Assembly: GCF_030758345.1 (NCBI RefSeq)
Contig: NZ_JAVAMO010000006.1
Location: 62,001-126,000, forward strand
DNA: 64,000 nucleotides
Source of the DNA: Ruegeria discodermiae
GTDB taxonomy: Bacteria > Pseudomonadota > Alphaproteobacteria > Rhodobacterales > Rhodobacteraceae
Direction: 5' to 3'
The notes under the pieces were generated by a model. It searched no databases. It saw nothing but the letters and a program-made list of their open reading frames with translations, and had not been told where the DNA came from. Shown one piece after another: positions 45,207-53,879 of this stretch. Position 1 is the first letter of the stretch. Each line of letters starts with the position of its first letter. The position numbers were made by a program, and so were the translations under genes.

Positions 45207-46559
45207 CTAATGGCCCAGCGCGCCCATCTGCTGTGGCAGGTAGAGGACGATCACGGGTACCAGCACGATCAGCGCCAGCCGGAAGATATCGGCGATCCAG
45301 AACGGCGTGACTCCGCGAAAGATCGTACCGGTCGATACATCCCCGACCACACCTTTCAGGATGAAGACGTTAAGGCCTACGGGCGGGGTGATCAGCGAGA
45401 TTTCGGTGACCACAACCACGACGATCCCGAACCAGATCGGGTCATATCCGAGCGAGGTCACCAGCGGGAAGAAGATCGGCACTGTCAGCAGCAGCATCGA
45501 CAGCGATTCAAAGACGCAGCCTAGGATGATGTAGATGCCGAGGATCATTAGGATCACAACGAACGGCGCAACATCATATGCAGTGACCATGGCGATCAGC
45601 GCTTCGGGCAGACCGGCAAGGTTGATGAAGTTGGAAAAGATCTGCGCCCCGATCAGCACCGAGAATAGCGCGGCGGCGGTAAAGCAGGTCTCTTTCAGCA
45701 CCTCGAAGGTGGAAGACGGCGTCAGCCCGCCCCGAAACAGCGCGATCAGGAAGGCCCCCGCCGCGCCCATGCCCGCCGCCTCGGTGGGGGAAAAGGTCAG
45801 GTTCAGCGGCTCGAAATCGAAGGCCCCGTACAGCCCGCCAATCACCAGAAAGAACAGCAGCAATACCGCCCAAACCGCCCCAAGCGCCCGGAGGCGCGTG
45901 CGCCAGCCCGCGCGTTCGCCCGCAGGACCCGAGGCGGGGTTGCGCCATACGGTCCAGCGCACCGCAAAGAGGTAAAACAGGATGCCCAGCAGGCCGGGAA
46001 TGATGCCCGCCATGAACAGCTTGCCGATCGAAGTCTCGGTGAGCAGCCCGTAGATCACCAGAATGACCGAGGGCGGGATCAGGATGCCCAAGGTCCCACC
46101 AGCAGCAATGGACGCGGTGCTCAACTCGTCGGAATAGCCATAGCGGCGCATTTCCGGCATGGCGACCTTGGACATGGTGGCGGCTGTGGCCAGTGACGAT
46201 CCGCAGATGGCCGAGAACCCGCCACAGGCGGCCACAGTCGCCATCGCGATACCGCCACGCATATGGCCCAGAAACGCGTTTGAAACCGCATAAAGCTCGC
46301 GCGCCATGCCGCCCTTGTTCACAAAGAGACCCATCAGTATGAAAAGCGGGACAACCGACAGCCCGTAATCCTGTGCCGTGTCGGTGATCTGCCGCCCGAC
46401 CATGGACATGGCGGCCTTCAGCCCGCGCTCGGAAAAGATCGAGCCGCCGCGCTCATAAGCAAAGCCCAGCGTTCCGACCAGACCCATCGCAAAGACGATG
46501 GGCAGGCGCACCAGCACCAGCACAAGAACCAGCGAGAATCCGATCAGGGCTGCGGTCAT
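45207..46559 (-). CDS. TRAP transporter, large permease (DctM type)
   Basis: 450 residues with about 12 membrane helices. Typical patterns are GLFVNKGGMARELYAVSNAF, AACGGFSAICGSSLATAATM and GILIPPSVILVIYGLLTETS. Its ATG overlaps the stop of the small permease gene by four bases. It imports an organic acid using a sodium gradient, with the receptor encoded at 47121-48143. It is placed between paaZ and paaG, so phenylacetate or a related aromatic acid is a reasonable substrate guess. Confidence 0.92.
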   Translation of the reverse strand: MTAALIGFSLVLVLVLVRLPIVFAMGLVGTLGFAYERGGSIFSERGLKAAMSMVGRQITDTAQDYGLSVVPLFILMGLFVNKGGMARELYAVSNAFLGHMRGGIAMATVAACGGFSAICGSSLATAATMSKVAMPEMRRYGYSDELSTASIAAGGTLGILIPPSVILVIYGLLTETSIGKLFMAGIIPGLLGILFYLFAVRWTVWRNPASGPAGERAGWRTRLRALGAVWAVLLLFFLVIGGLYGAFDFEPLNLTFSPTEAAGMGAAGAFLIALFRGGLTPSSTFEVLKETCFTAAALFSVLIGAQIFSNFINLAGLPEALIAMVTAYDVAPFVVILMILGIYIILGCVFESLSMLLLTVPIFFPLVTSLGYDPIWFGIVVVVVTEISLITPPVGLNVFILKGVVGDVSTGTIFRGVTPFWIADIFRLALIVLVPVIVLYLPQQMGALGH

Positions 46560-47062
46560 TGCGTGCTGTTCCTCAATGCGGCGGGGTAGAAGATGTGCAT
46601 CAGACCAACGATCACCATCGCAATGGCGGTGATTGCGGTGGCCGTGGCGATGAACCAGCCGATCAGGTAGACCGGGATCGAAAGGTATTCCGTGACATCG
46701 CCATACCCTCGGGCCCGCTCGGCCAGAACCCAGACCCGCTGCACTGGCCAGATCAGCATGATACCGCTCGCCAGGTAGATCACTGCATCCCGTGTGCGGC
46801 TGAGCCGGTAGCGGTGGAAGACATTGTCGGTCAGGTCAACCGCGATATGGCCGTTGGTGACCGACACGATGGGCAGCACCGAAAAGACCATGATGGCCAT
46901 CAGGATGCGCGTCAGTTCGGTCGCAGCCTCGATCGGCGCGTTGAAGGCCGAGCGCAGGATCACATCGCAGAAGGTCATCACCATCAGGATGAACAGCGCG
47001 ACACATGCGGTCGCAACCGGGACAACGCTCAGATTGCGCGCCAATCGGGGGAGGGATGTCAT
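46556..47062 (-). CDS. TRAP transporter, small permease (DctQ type)
   Basis: 168 residues with four hydrophobic helices (LFILMVMTFCDVILRSAFNA; later VIYLASGIMLIWPVQRVWVL). The family hallmark E-A-T-E-L-T-R-I-L-M is present. It is sandwiched between the receptor and the large permease in the usual dctPQM order. Confidence 0.9.
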   Translation of the reverse strand: MTSLPRLARNLSVVPVATACVALFILMVMTFCDVILRSAFNAPIEAATELTRILMAIMVFSVLPIVSVTNGHIAVDLTDNVFHRYRLSRTRDAVIYLASGIMLIWPVQRVWVLAERARGYGDVTEYLSIPVYLIGWFIATATAITAIAMVIVGLMHIFYPAALRNSTQ

Positions 47063-47120
47063 GAAAAAGCCTCGTCACAGGTCGCGATCCGGCGAGGGCA
47101 CCCGCCGGATCGCAGATCGC

Positions 47121-48143
47121 TCAGCTACCGGACATGTCCGACTTGATCTGGTCATAGGCGGCTTTCGCGTCCACGCCCGCCTCGGAGATTTCGGCCATCA
47201 CCTTTTCGCGGACCTCTTCGGCGATGGTCGCGAATTTGGACTGGTCGTCGCTGGAGGCTTCGTTGATGGCGTTGCCATCAGCCGTTTCTGTAGCGGCACG
47301 GCCTTCGGCGTCGATCTCATCCCAGATCTTGCCGATCTCGCGACTCAGCGGTTCGCCAAAGACCTGATCATCCAGCTTTTTCTGCAGGTCTTCGGGCAGG
47401 TCGGCAAAGCTGTCCTCATTCATGATGAAGGCAAACGACCCGCGATAAAGACCGCCGGGCATTTCATAAACGTTCTGCGCCACCTCGGTCAGTTTGAAGC
47501 CCTTGCGGGATTCAAATGGCATCACCACGCCATCCGCCGCTTTTGAAGCCAGTGTTTCATACACTTTCGGGGCAGGAACCTGAATGCCGGTCGCCCCTAG
47601 GGCCGAGCCAACATCGCCGCCCACACCGCCGGGAATGCGGACCTTGAGGCCGGAAATGTCATCCAGCGAGGTAACTGCCGCGTTGGAATGCAGCTGCGCC
47701 GGGCCATGGGTATGCAGGGCGATGACCTTCACCCCGCGATGTTCATCCGCGTCGCGCAGGAACTTGTCATAGGCGCGCCAATACGCGACCGAGGCGTCCT
47801 CGGCCGAGCCTTCGTAACCTGGTAATTCGATCAGCTTGGTGGTGACGAAACGGCCCGGCTGATAGCCGTGGAAGATGATCGAAGCATCGGCTGCGCCATC
47901 CATGATCAGGTCCATCTGCGCCGGGGGTGGGGCGATGCCCAGCTTCAGTTCGGCTGTGACCTGACCATCCGTGGCCTCTTCGACCATCTCGACAAATTTG
48001 GGCCACATCTTGGCGTTGATGCCGTGCGTGGGCGGCGCCCAGCTTGAGATCGTCAGCGTATAATCGGCGGCCAGCGCCACAGTGCCGGACAGGGCAAAGG
48101 CCGCCCCGGCAAGCAGCGTTGTCAGTTTGGTGAATTTGACCAT
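47121..48143 (-). CDS. TRAP transporter, periplasmic receptor (DctP family)
   Basis: 340 residues with a signal peptide (KLTTLLAGAAFALSGTVALA, cleavage after ALAA). The body is family-typical: SWAPPTHGINAKMWPKFVEM, then the conserved KVRIPGGVGGDVGSALGAT, which carries the substrate-contacting Arg. It is first in the TRAP operon, divergent from paaG across a 182-base gap containing the predicted operator at 48272-48283. It may therefore be co-regulated with phenylacetate genes. Confidence 0.9.
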   Translation of the reverse strand: MVKFTKLTTLLAGAAFALSGTVALAADYTLTISSWAPPTHGINAKMWPKFVEMVEEATDGQVTAELKLGIAPPPAQMDLIMDGAADASIIFHGYQPGRFVTTKLIELPGYEGSAEDASVAYWRAYDKFLRDADEHRGVKVIALHTHGPAQLHSNAAVTSLDDISGLKVRIPGGVGGDVGSALGATGIQVPAPKVYETLASKAADGVVMPFESRKGFKLTEVAQNVYEMPGGLYRGSFAFIMNEDSFADLPEDLQKKLDDQVFGEPLSREIGKIWDEIDAEGRAATETADGNAINEASSDDQSKFATIAEEVREKVMAEISEAGVDAKAAYDQIKSDMSGS

Positions 48144-48271
48144 TTCGTTTCCTCCCTCAGAAAATCGATCACCTGCATTTCGCGGTAATGGTTCATTTTG
48201 TAACCATCAATACAGGTCCGTTGCAGGCCTGCGCAAAAAGCGGGCTCGGTGTGTTGATGAATTTATTGACC

Positions 48272-48283
48272 AACCGTTCGGTT
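48272..48283. promoter_or_regulatory. Predicted PaaR (TetR) operator, site 1
   Basis: AACCG-TT-CGGTT, a perfect 5-base inverted repeat, lies 43 bases before the paaG ATG in the gap shared with the divergent TRAP genes. It matches site 2 upstream of paaA: both contain CC[A/G]ACC[A/G]NTCGGT when site 2 is read on the - strand. TetR repressors bind such repeats; the regulator at 50873-51469 is the natural candidate. Confidence 0.6.
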
Positions 48284-48325
48284 TATGCAAGAAGTTTGTT
48301 GAAATATTCGCAAAGCAGGCGGGAC

Positions 48326-49111
48326 ATGTCGGATACGATTCTTGCGCAAGATCATGGTGAATGGGTGGAAATCACCCTCAACCGCCCGGACAGGCTGAAC
48401 AGTTTCACCGAAGAGATGCACCTTGCCCTGCGTACCGCATTGGAGCGCACGCAGAAGAACGGCACGCGTGCGATCCTGCTGACCGGGGCAGGGCGCGGGT
48501 TTTGTGCCGGGCAGGATCTGGGCGATCGCGATCCGGCCAAGATGGACGGCCCGCCCGATCTGGGCCACACGGTCCGGACCTATTATGCGCCGCTCGTGCG
48601 GCTGATCCGGTCTCTGGATTTACCGGTTGTCTGCGCCGTCAACGGGGATGCGGCAGGGGCCGGGGCCAATCTGGCGCTGGCCTGTGACATCGTTCTGGCA
48701 GGGGGCAGCGCGCGCTTCATCCAGTCCTTTGCCAAGGTCGGGCTGATCCCCGACACCGGCGGCAGCTGGCATCTGCCGCGCTTGCTGGGCGAGGCACGGG
48801 CCAAGGGACTGGCGCTGACCGCCGAACCTCTGAGTGCTGCGAAGGCGGAAGAGTGGGGGCTGATCTGGAAAGCGCTGCCTGATGACGCGTTAATGGTTGA
48901 GGCCCGCGCGCTGACCGCGCGACTGGCGCAGGGGCCGACGCTGGGTCTGGGCCTGACGAAGCAGTGCATCCAGACCGCCGCGACCAGCAGCCTGACCGAC
49001 CAACTGGATCTTGAGGCGGATGCGATGAAAATCTGCGGTGAGAGCGCCGATTATGCAGAGGGCGTATCCGCTTTCCTGAACAAGCGGCCACCGGTCTTTC
49101 AGGGGCGCTGA
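48326..49111 (+). CDS. paaG: 1,2-epoxyphenylacetyl-CoA isomerase PaaG
   Basis: 261 residues from ATG 48326 (GGCGGGAC upstream); the longer frame to 48188 covers the promoter. Crotonase fold with LTGAGRGFCAGQDLGDRDPA and CAVNGDAAGAGANLALACDI forming the oxyanion hole. The Asp of IPDTGGSWHLPRLLG occupies the position of the catalytic acid in PaaG. It converts ring-1,2-epoxyphenylacetyl-CoA to the oxepin. First gene of paaG-paaI-paaK-paaR. Confidence 0.9.
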   Translation: MSDTILAQDHGEWVEITLNRPDRLNSFTEEMHLALRTALERTQKNGTRAILLTGAGRGFCAGQDLGDRDPAKMDGPPDLGHTVRTYYAPLVRLIRSLDLPVVCAVNGDAAGAGANLALACDIVLAGGSARFIQSFAKVGLIPDTGGSWHLPRLLGEARAKGLALTAEPLSAAKAEEWGLIWKALPDDALMVEARALTARLAQGPTLGLGLTKQCIQTAATSSLTDQLDLEADAMKICGESADYAEGVSAFLNKRPPVFQGR

Positions 49112-49113
49112 TC

Positions 49114-49542
49114 ATGACGCCTTCTGAACGCGCCGCCAAAGCCGCCGCTGCTATGTGGGCAGACGACGCGGCATCGAAATGGGCGGGGATGGAGCTTGTT
49201 GAGGTCGACGAAGCCCGCGCGGTGCTGGAACTGACGGTGGTCGAGCATCATTGCAACGGGCATGGCATCTGCCATGGCGGCGTCACTTTTATGCTGGCCG
49301 ACAGCGCCTTTGCCTTTGCCTGCAACAGCCGCAACCGGTCCACCGTCGCCCAGATCAATACGATCAGCTATGTCGCGCCGGGGCGGCTGGGCGACCGCCT
49401 GCGTGCCGAGGCGCGCGAGGTCAGCCTGACCGGGCGTAGCGGCATCTATGATGTGAGTGTCATCAACCAGAGCGGCCAGCGGATCGCCGAGTTCCGCGGC
49501 GGCTCGCGCGCGATCGGTGGCACGCTTTTTGACGAAGACTGA
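49114..49542 (+). CDS. paaI: Hydroxyphenylacetyl-CoA thioesterase PaaI
   Basis: 142 residues, two bases after paaG. Hotdog-fold thioesterase with the signature CNGHGICHGGVTFMLADSAF, in which the Asp is the catalytic residue. It rescues CoA from dead-end phenylacetyl-CoA derivatives. The strand order and close spacing support the assignment. Confidence 0.9.
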   Translation: MTPSERAAKAAAAMWADDAASKWAGMELVEVDEARAVLELTVVEHHCNGHGICHGGVTFMLADSAFAFACNSRNRSTVAQINTISYVAPGRLGDRLRAEAREVSLTGRSGIYDVSVINQSGQRIAEFRGGSRAIGGTLFDED

Positions 49543-49557
49543 GACGAGGAGGACGCC

Positions 49558-50868
49558 ATGAAGGATCTGACCCCCGACCGGGGCACGCTCGATCCCATCG
49601 AGATCGCTTTGGTAGATGAAATCCGCGCCCGGCAGTTGGAGCGCCTGAAATGGTCGTTGCGCCACGCTTATGACAATGTGCCGATGTATCGGCAGCGCTT
49701 TGACGAAGCCGGGGTGCATCCGGACGACCTGCAATCGCTGAGCGATCTGGGGAAGTTCCCTTTCACGTACAAATCCGACCTGCGCGACAATTACCCGTTT
49801 GGCCTGTTTGCCGTGCCGCGCGAACAGATCCTGCGCATCCATGCCTCCTCGGGCACCACCGGCAAGCCAACAGTCGTGGGCTATACCAAGCGCGATATCG
49901 ATACCTGGGCCGATCTGGTGGCGCGCTCGATGCGCGCCAGCGGCACGCGGCCTGGCGATCTGGTGCATGTGGCCTATGGCTATGGCCTGTTCACCGGCGG
50001 TCTTGGCGCGCATTACGGGGCCGAGCGGCTGGGCTGCACGGTAATCCCGATTTCGGGTGGCATGACCGAACGGCAGGTCAACCTGATCCAGGATTTCCGC
50101 CCCGATACGATCATGGTCACGCCGTCCTACATGCTCAACATCCTGGAACAGTTCCACAAGCAGGGTCTCGACCCGAGCGACTGCTCGCTTTCGGTGGGAA
50201 TTTTCGGGGCCGAACCCTGGACAAACGCGATGCGATCCGAGGTCGAGCAGGCCTTTGATATGCACGCGGTCGATATCTATGGGCTGAGCGAGATCATGGG
50301 ACCGGGCGTGGCCAATGAATGCGTCGAAACCAAAGACGGGCTGCATATCTGGGAGGACCACTTTTACCCCGAGATCATCGACCCTGAGACCGGCGAGGTA
50401 CTGCCCGATGGCGAGATGGGCGAGCTGGTCTTCACCACGCTCACCAAGGAAGGCCTGCCGATGGTGCGCTATCGCACCCGCGATCTGACCCGGCTCTTGC
50501 CCGGCACGGCGCGCTCGATGCGGCGGATGGAAAAGATCACCGGGCGCAGCGACGACATGATCATTCTGCGGGGGGTGAACGTGTTTCCCAGCCAGATCGA
50601 GGAGCAGGTCATGGCCACCGGCGGCCTTGCGCCGCATTACCAGATCGAGCTGTTCACCGCAGGCCGTATGGATGCGATGCGGGTGCATGTCGAGGCGATG
50701 CCGGATGCCGCTGACGAGTTGAGCCGCACGGCGTCGGCACGCATGCTTAGCAAACGGATCAAGGATGTGGCTGGTGTCTCGACCGAGATCAGCGTAGGCG
50801 ATCCCGGTGACGTGGAACGCTCGCAGGGCAAGGCCCGGCGCGTCGTCGATAACCGGAACAAGGAGTGA
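49558..50868 (+). CDS. paaK: Phenylacetate-CoA ligase PaaK
   Basis: 436 residues (usual length about 437). It activates phenylacetate with ATP and CoA, the entry step. The adenylate-forming motif is HASSGTTGKPTVVGYTKRD; the acyl-site region VDIYGLSEIMGPGVANEC and the C-terminal hinge YRTRDLTRLLPG are intact. GACGAGGAGGACGCC gives a strong ribosome site. Confidence 0.94.
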   Translation: MKDLTPDRGTLDPIEIALVDEIRARQLERLKWSLRHAYDNVPMYRQRFDEAGVHPDDLQSLSDLGKFPFTYKSDLRDNYPFGLFAVPREQILRIHASSGTTGKPTVVGYTKRDIDTWADLVARSMRASGTRPGDLVHVAYGYGLFTGGLGAHYGAERLGCTVIPISGGMTERQVNLIQDFRPDTIMVTPSYMLNILEQFHKQGLDPSDCSLSVGIFGAEPWTNAMRSEVEQAFDMHAVDIYGLSEIMGPGVANECVETKDGLHIWEDHFYPEIIDPETGEVLPDGEMGELVFTTLTKEGLPMVRYRTRDLTRLLPGTARSMRRMEKITGRSDDMIILRGVNVFPSQIEEQVMATGGLAPHYQIELFTAGRMDAMRVHVEAMPDAADELSRTASARMLSKRIKDVAGVSTEISVGDPGDVERSQGKARRVVDNRNKE

Positions 50869-50872
50869 AGGC

Positions 50873-51469
50873 TTGGCCCGGACAATCGCAAAAGACCACG
50901 ACCAGAAACGCAACCAGATCCTGAAGTCAGCGGCGCGCGTCTTTGCGCGCGACGGCTATGACCGCGCCTCGATGTCGATCCTGGCGCGGGAATGCGGGAT
51001 ATCGAAGGCCAATATCTACCACTATTACGACAGCAAGGATGCGATCCTGTTCGATATCCTCGATACCTATCTCAGCGCCCTGCGGGATCGGGTGACCGGT
51101 ATCGACCTGACCGGGGCCGATCCCGAAACACGTCTGCGCCGTATCGTGGCCGAGATCTTGCTGGCCTATCAGGGGGCTGACGATGAGCATCAGGTGCAGA
51201 TCGGCGCTATGTCGTCGCTGCCCGAGGATCAGCAACGCCAGATGCGCCTGTACCAGCGCGACCTGGTGCGGTTCATGAGCGATGCATTGCGGGCCGTGGC
51301 TCCGGGTGTTTTTGCCCAAGACGACGCGCGGCTGCGCGGGGCGACTATGTCGGTCTTTGGCATGCTCAACTGGTATTACATGTGGAACAGCGGCGCGGGT
51401 TCCGAGGCGCGCGAGGATTACGCCGGGCTGGTGGCCGACCTGACCTTGGGTGGCATTCGGGGATTGTAG
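50873..51469 (+). CDS. TetR-family regulator (PaaR-like)
   Basis: 198 residues from a TTG at 50873, four bases after paaK; AAGGAG, which also ends paaK, supplies the ribosome site. The helix-turn-helix is MSILARECGISKANIYHYYD. The C-terminal part is similar to TetR_C family sensors (MSVFGMLNWYYMWN). As the last gene of the paaG operon, and with two matching inverted repeats before the paaG and paaA operons, it probably represses phenylacetate genes alongside PaaX. Confidence 0.85.
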   Translation: MARTIAKDHDQKRNQILKSAARVFARDGYDRASMSILARECGISKANIYHYYDSKDAILFDILDTYLSALRDRVTGIDLTGADPETRLRRIVAEILLAYQGADDEHQVQIGAMSSLPEDQQRQMRLYQRDLVRFMSDALRAVAPGVFAQDDARLRGATMSVFGMLNWYYMWNSGAGSEAREDYAGLVADLTLGGIRGL

Positions 51470-51478
51470 CGCGGACAA

Positions 51479-51494
51479 GCGATTTCGAAATCGC
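51479..51494. terminator. Perfect palindrome between convergent genes
   Basis: GCGATTTC-GAAATCGC, 16 bases, lies just after the TetR gene stop and before the convergent PaaA/PaaC-like gene. It is placed as a bidirectional terminator would be, although no long T-run follows on either strand. Confidence 0.45.
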
Positions 51495-51530
51495 CTGCAC
51501 TGCGTTTGCAGACGCCGTGGCGCGTTGTGC

Positions 51531-52289
51531 TTAGGGCGCCTGCAGACCCAACTCAGAGAGTTTTGCCCCGGTTTCCGCTGCCCATCGCGCGCGCAGCTCT
51601 GTATTCGACGTGCGGCGCAGGCCATAGGCGCGCAGGGTTTCGAACCGCTGCGATTGCCCAACCCCAAAGCTCTGCCCGACGCGCGGCCACCAATAGTCGA
51701 CCGAGGATTGCAGCGCTGGTTTGTCACTGGTTTCCAATATCTTGCGCAAGCCTTCTTCGGCCAGTTCCGCGTGATGCGCCTCGATCGGCGCGATAGCGCG
51801 GAAGGCCTCGGCAAGCGGCTGATATGAGACCAGCGAAAACTCGGCCAGCTGGACCGCCACCGCCCGGCCCATCAGCAGGTTCATCACGACGGCATCGTTC
51901 CAGCCCAGCAGGGGGTAGTTGAAGACCGCAAGCCGCATGTCGTGATCGCCACGCGTCGCGCCGATATCGGCATCGCGCGCCAGCCGTGCGGTCCAGGGGT
52001 GATGGGTGGCGTAGCGGTCCGCATCGACGCCAAATGCGCCCATCACCGCAAGCACGCGATCGGCATTTGCGGCTTTCTCCAGCACGATCTTGGCGGCGGC
52101 GATCCGTTCCTTGATGCCCGGCGCCTCATTGACGATATCGGCAAAGCCCGCCGATCCGGCCAACTCGCTGTCCACGAAGGTGGCCATCAGCTTCATCAAC
52201 TCCGCCCGGTAGCGGGGCGGGACGTTGATGGGGTTGCTCAGGATACCGCCTGCGGCCAGATAGGCGTCCAGTGTCATTTCCTCGGACAT
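51531..52289 (-). CDS. PaaA/PaaC-like ferritin-fold protein (phenylacetic acid catabolic family)
   Basis: 252 residues from ATG 52289 (GAGGAGAGCCCGC upstream), 11 bases after paaE. Overall size and helical make-up resemble PaaA/PaaC subunits of the ring epoxidase. Candidate metal ligands include FVDSELAG and PIEAHHAELAEEGLRK. It is not one of the standard paaABCDE products. It may be an extra subunit, a regulator of the complex or a divergent oxygenase component. The family link is moderately sure; the function is open. Confidence 0.68.
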   Translation of the reverse strand: MSEEMTLDAYLAAGGILSNPINVPPRYRAELMKLMATFVDSELAGSAGFADIVNEAPGIKERIAAAKIVLEKAANADRVLAVMGAFGVDADRYATHHPWTARLARDADIGATRGDHDMRLAVFNYPLLGWNDAVVMNLLMGRAVAVQLAEFSLVSYQPLAEAFRAIAPIEAHHAELAEEGLRKILETSDKPALQSSVDYWWPRVGQSFGVGQSQRFETLRAYGLRRTSNTELRARWAAETGAKLSELGLQAP

Positions 52290-52300
52290 GCGGGCTCTCC

Positions 52301-53374
52301 TCACTGGTCATAATCGACCGCAACGCGGTCGGTGAGCGGATAGGACTGGCAGGACAGGATATAGCCCTTTTCAACCTCATAATCCTCAAGCGCGTGATTG
52401 GCGACCATTTCGACCTCTCCTTCGGTGACCCGGCAACGGCAGGTCGAGCAGACCCCCGCCTTGCAGGCAAAGGGCGCATCCATCGCGTTTTGCAGCGCCG
52501 CATCGAGGATCGAGATATCCTTGCCCATGGTGATCGTCTGCGTCGCGCCATCCAGCGTGATTGCGGTGCTGGCCTGATTGGCGCTGCTGGCGGTATCGCC
52601 CGGTGTCACTTTGCGTTTCAGGCGGCCCGGCTGGGCGCTGGCGAACAGTTCGAACTTGATCTGCGCGTCCTCCATCCCATGGGCCCGCAACGCTGCCGCG
52701 ATGCCCAGCATCATCGGCTCAGGTCCACAGATGAAGGCAATGTCCACATCCTCGATATCGATCCAGCTGCGGAACAGCTCGCCGCATTTCTCCTGCGTCA
52801 CCAGCCCGGTGAACAGATCGATCTCCTGCGCGTCGCTTTCCAGGATATGGATCACGTTCAGCCGACCCATATGCAGGTTCTTGAGGTCTTCCAGTTCTTC
52901 GCGGAACATGATCGTGCTTACGCCCCGGTTCGCATAGACCAGCGTGAAGCGCGATTTCGGCTCGCGGGCCAGTGTCGTCTTGAGGATCGACAGGACCGGC
53001 GTGATGCCGGAGCCGCCCGCAAACCCCAGATAGTGCCTCTGCAGCTCGCCATCGAGCGGGGTGTGAAAACTGCCCATCGGGGGCATTGCCTGAAGCGTAT
53101 CGCCGACCTTTAGCACTTCATTGGCAAAGCCGGAAAATGCGCCGCCCTCGACCCGCTTTATGCCGACCCGCAGCACGCCGTCATCCAGCCCGGCGCAGAT
53201 CGAATAGGACCGCCGCAGCTCTTCCCCGTCAAAATCGTGGCGGAAGGTCAGGTATTGGCCTTGGGTGAAGGCGAACGCCTCTTCTGACCCGGGTGCAGGC
53301 TTCAGCGCGACAACAACCGCATCGCGGATCGTCTTGTGGATGTCGGTCACTTCGAGGTCGTGAAATCGTGCCAT
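52301..53374 (-). CDS. paaE: Ring 1,2-phenylacetyl-CoA epoxidase, reductase subunit PaaE
   Basis: 357 residues from ATG 53374 (AAGGAGCGTGCGG upstream); E. coli PaaE has 356. Passes electrons from NADPH via FAD and a 2Fe-2S cluster to the oxygenase. The FAD site is RRSYSICAGLDDG, the nucleotide site GFAGGSGITPVLSILK. The C-terminal plant-type ferredoxin cluster is CKAGVCSTCRCRVTEGEVEM with the fourth Cys in ILSCQSYP. Confidence 0.94.
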   Translation of the reverse strand: MARFHDLEVTDIHKTIRDAVVVALKPAPGSEEAFAFTQGQYLTFRHDFDGEELRRSYSICAGLDDGVLRVGIKRVEGGAFSGFANEVLKVGDTLQAMPPMGSFHTPLDGELQRHYLGFAGGSGITPVLSILKTTLAREPKSRFTLVYANRGVSTIMFREELEDLKNLHMGRLNVIHILESDAQEIDLFTGLVTQEKCGELFRSWIDIEDVDIAFICGPEPMMLGIAAALRAHGMEDAQIKFELFASAQPGRLKRKVTPGDTASSANQASTAITLDGATQTITMGKDISILDAALQNAMDAPFACKAGVCSTCRCRVTEGEVEMVANHALEDYEVEKGYILSCQSYPLTDRVAVDYDQ

Positions 53375-53412
53375 CCGCACGCTCCTTGTCTTTTGTGCGC
53401 CTTGCCTTTGGC

Positions 53413-53874
53413 TCAGATGCACTTGAAATAGTCGAAAGGTTCCAGGCAATCGGTGCAGCGCCAATGGGCCTTGCAGGGGGTAGAGCCAAACTGGCTGACC
53501 TTCTCAACCGATGCGCTGCCGCAGCGGGGGCAGTGTTTCGGGCCTCCCGCAGGGTTCGGCGGGGCAATGCCGTATTCCTCCAGCTTCTTGCGGCCCTTCG
53601 TGCTGAGCCAGTCGGTGGTCCAGGCGGGTGCGATCTGCGTCTTCAACTCAAGCTGCCGCACGCCGTGATCGCGCAGGGCGGTTTCGATATCCATCGCAAT
53701 CACAGAGGTTGCGGGGCAGCCCGAATAGGTGGGCGTCACGGTGACCGTCAGCGTATCGCCCGCCCAGGCCACGTCGCGCACTATGCCCAGATCCACCACC
53801 GAGATCACCGGGATCTCGGGGTCGGGCACAGCATCCAGCCAGTCCCAGACCTGATCTGTCGAAGGCTGGGCCAT
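53413..53874 (-). CDS. paaD: Phenylacetyl-CoA epoxidase maturation subunit PaaD
   Basis: 153 residues from ATG 53874. N-terminal MIP18/SufT-like domain (VPDPEIPVISVVDLGIVRDV and TPTYSGCPATSVIAMDIE) and a C-terminal cysteine cluster (HCPRCGSASVEK ... PCKAHWRCTDC) expected to hold metal or an Fe-S cluster. Known to be needed for assembly of the epoxidase. It lies between paaC and paaE in canonical order. Confidence 0.92.
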   Translation of the reverse strand: MAQPSTDQVWDWLDAVPDPEIPVISVVDLGIVRDVAWAGDTLTVTVTPTYSGCPATSVIAMDIETALRDHGVRQLELKTQIAPAWTTDWLSTKGRKKLEEYGIAPPNPAGGPKHCPRCGSASVEKVSQFGSTPCKAHWRCTDCLEPFDYFKCI

Positions 53875-53879
53875 GGCGG

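Noticed and set aside
49099-50913. 604-codon open frame on the - strand
   Set aside because: Antisense to paaI and paaK, which are certain; no domain, no ribosome site.
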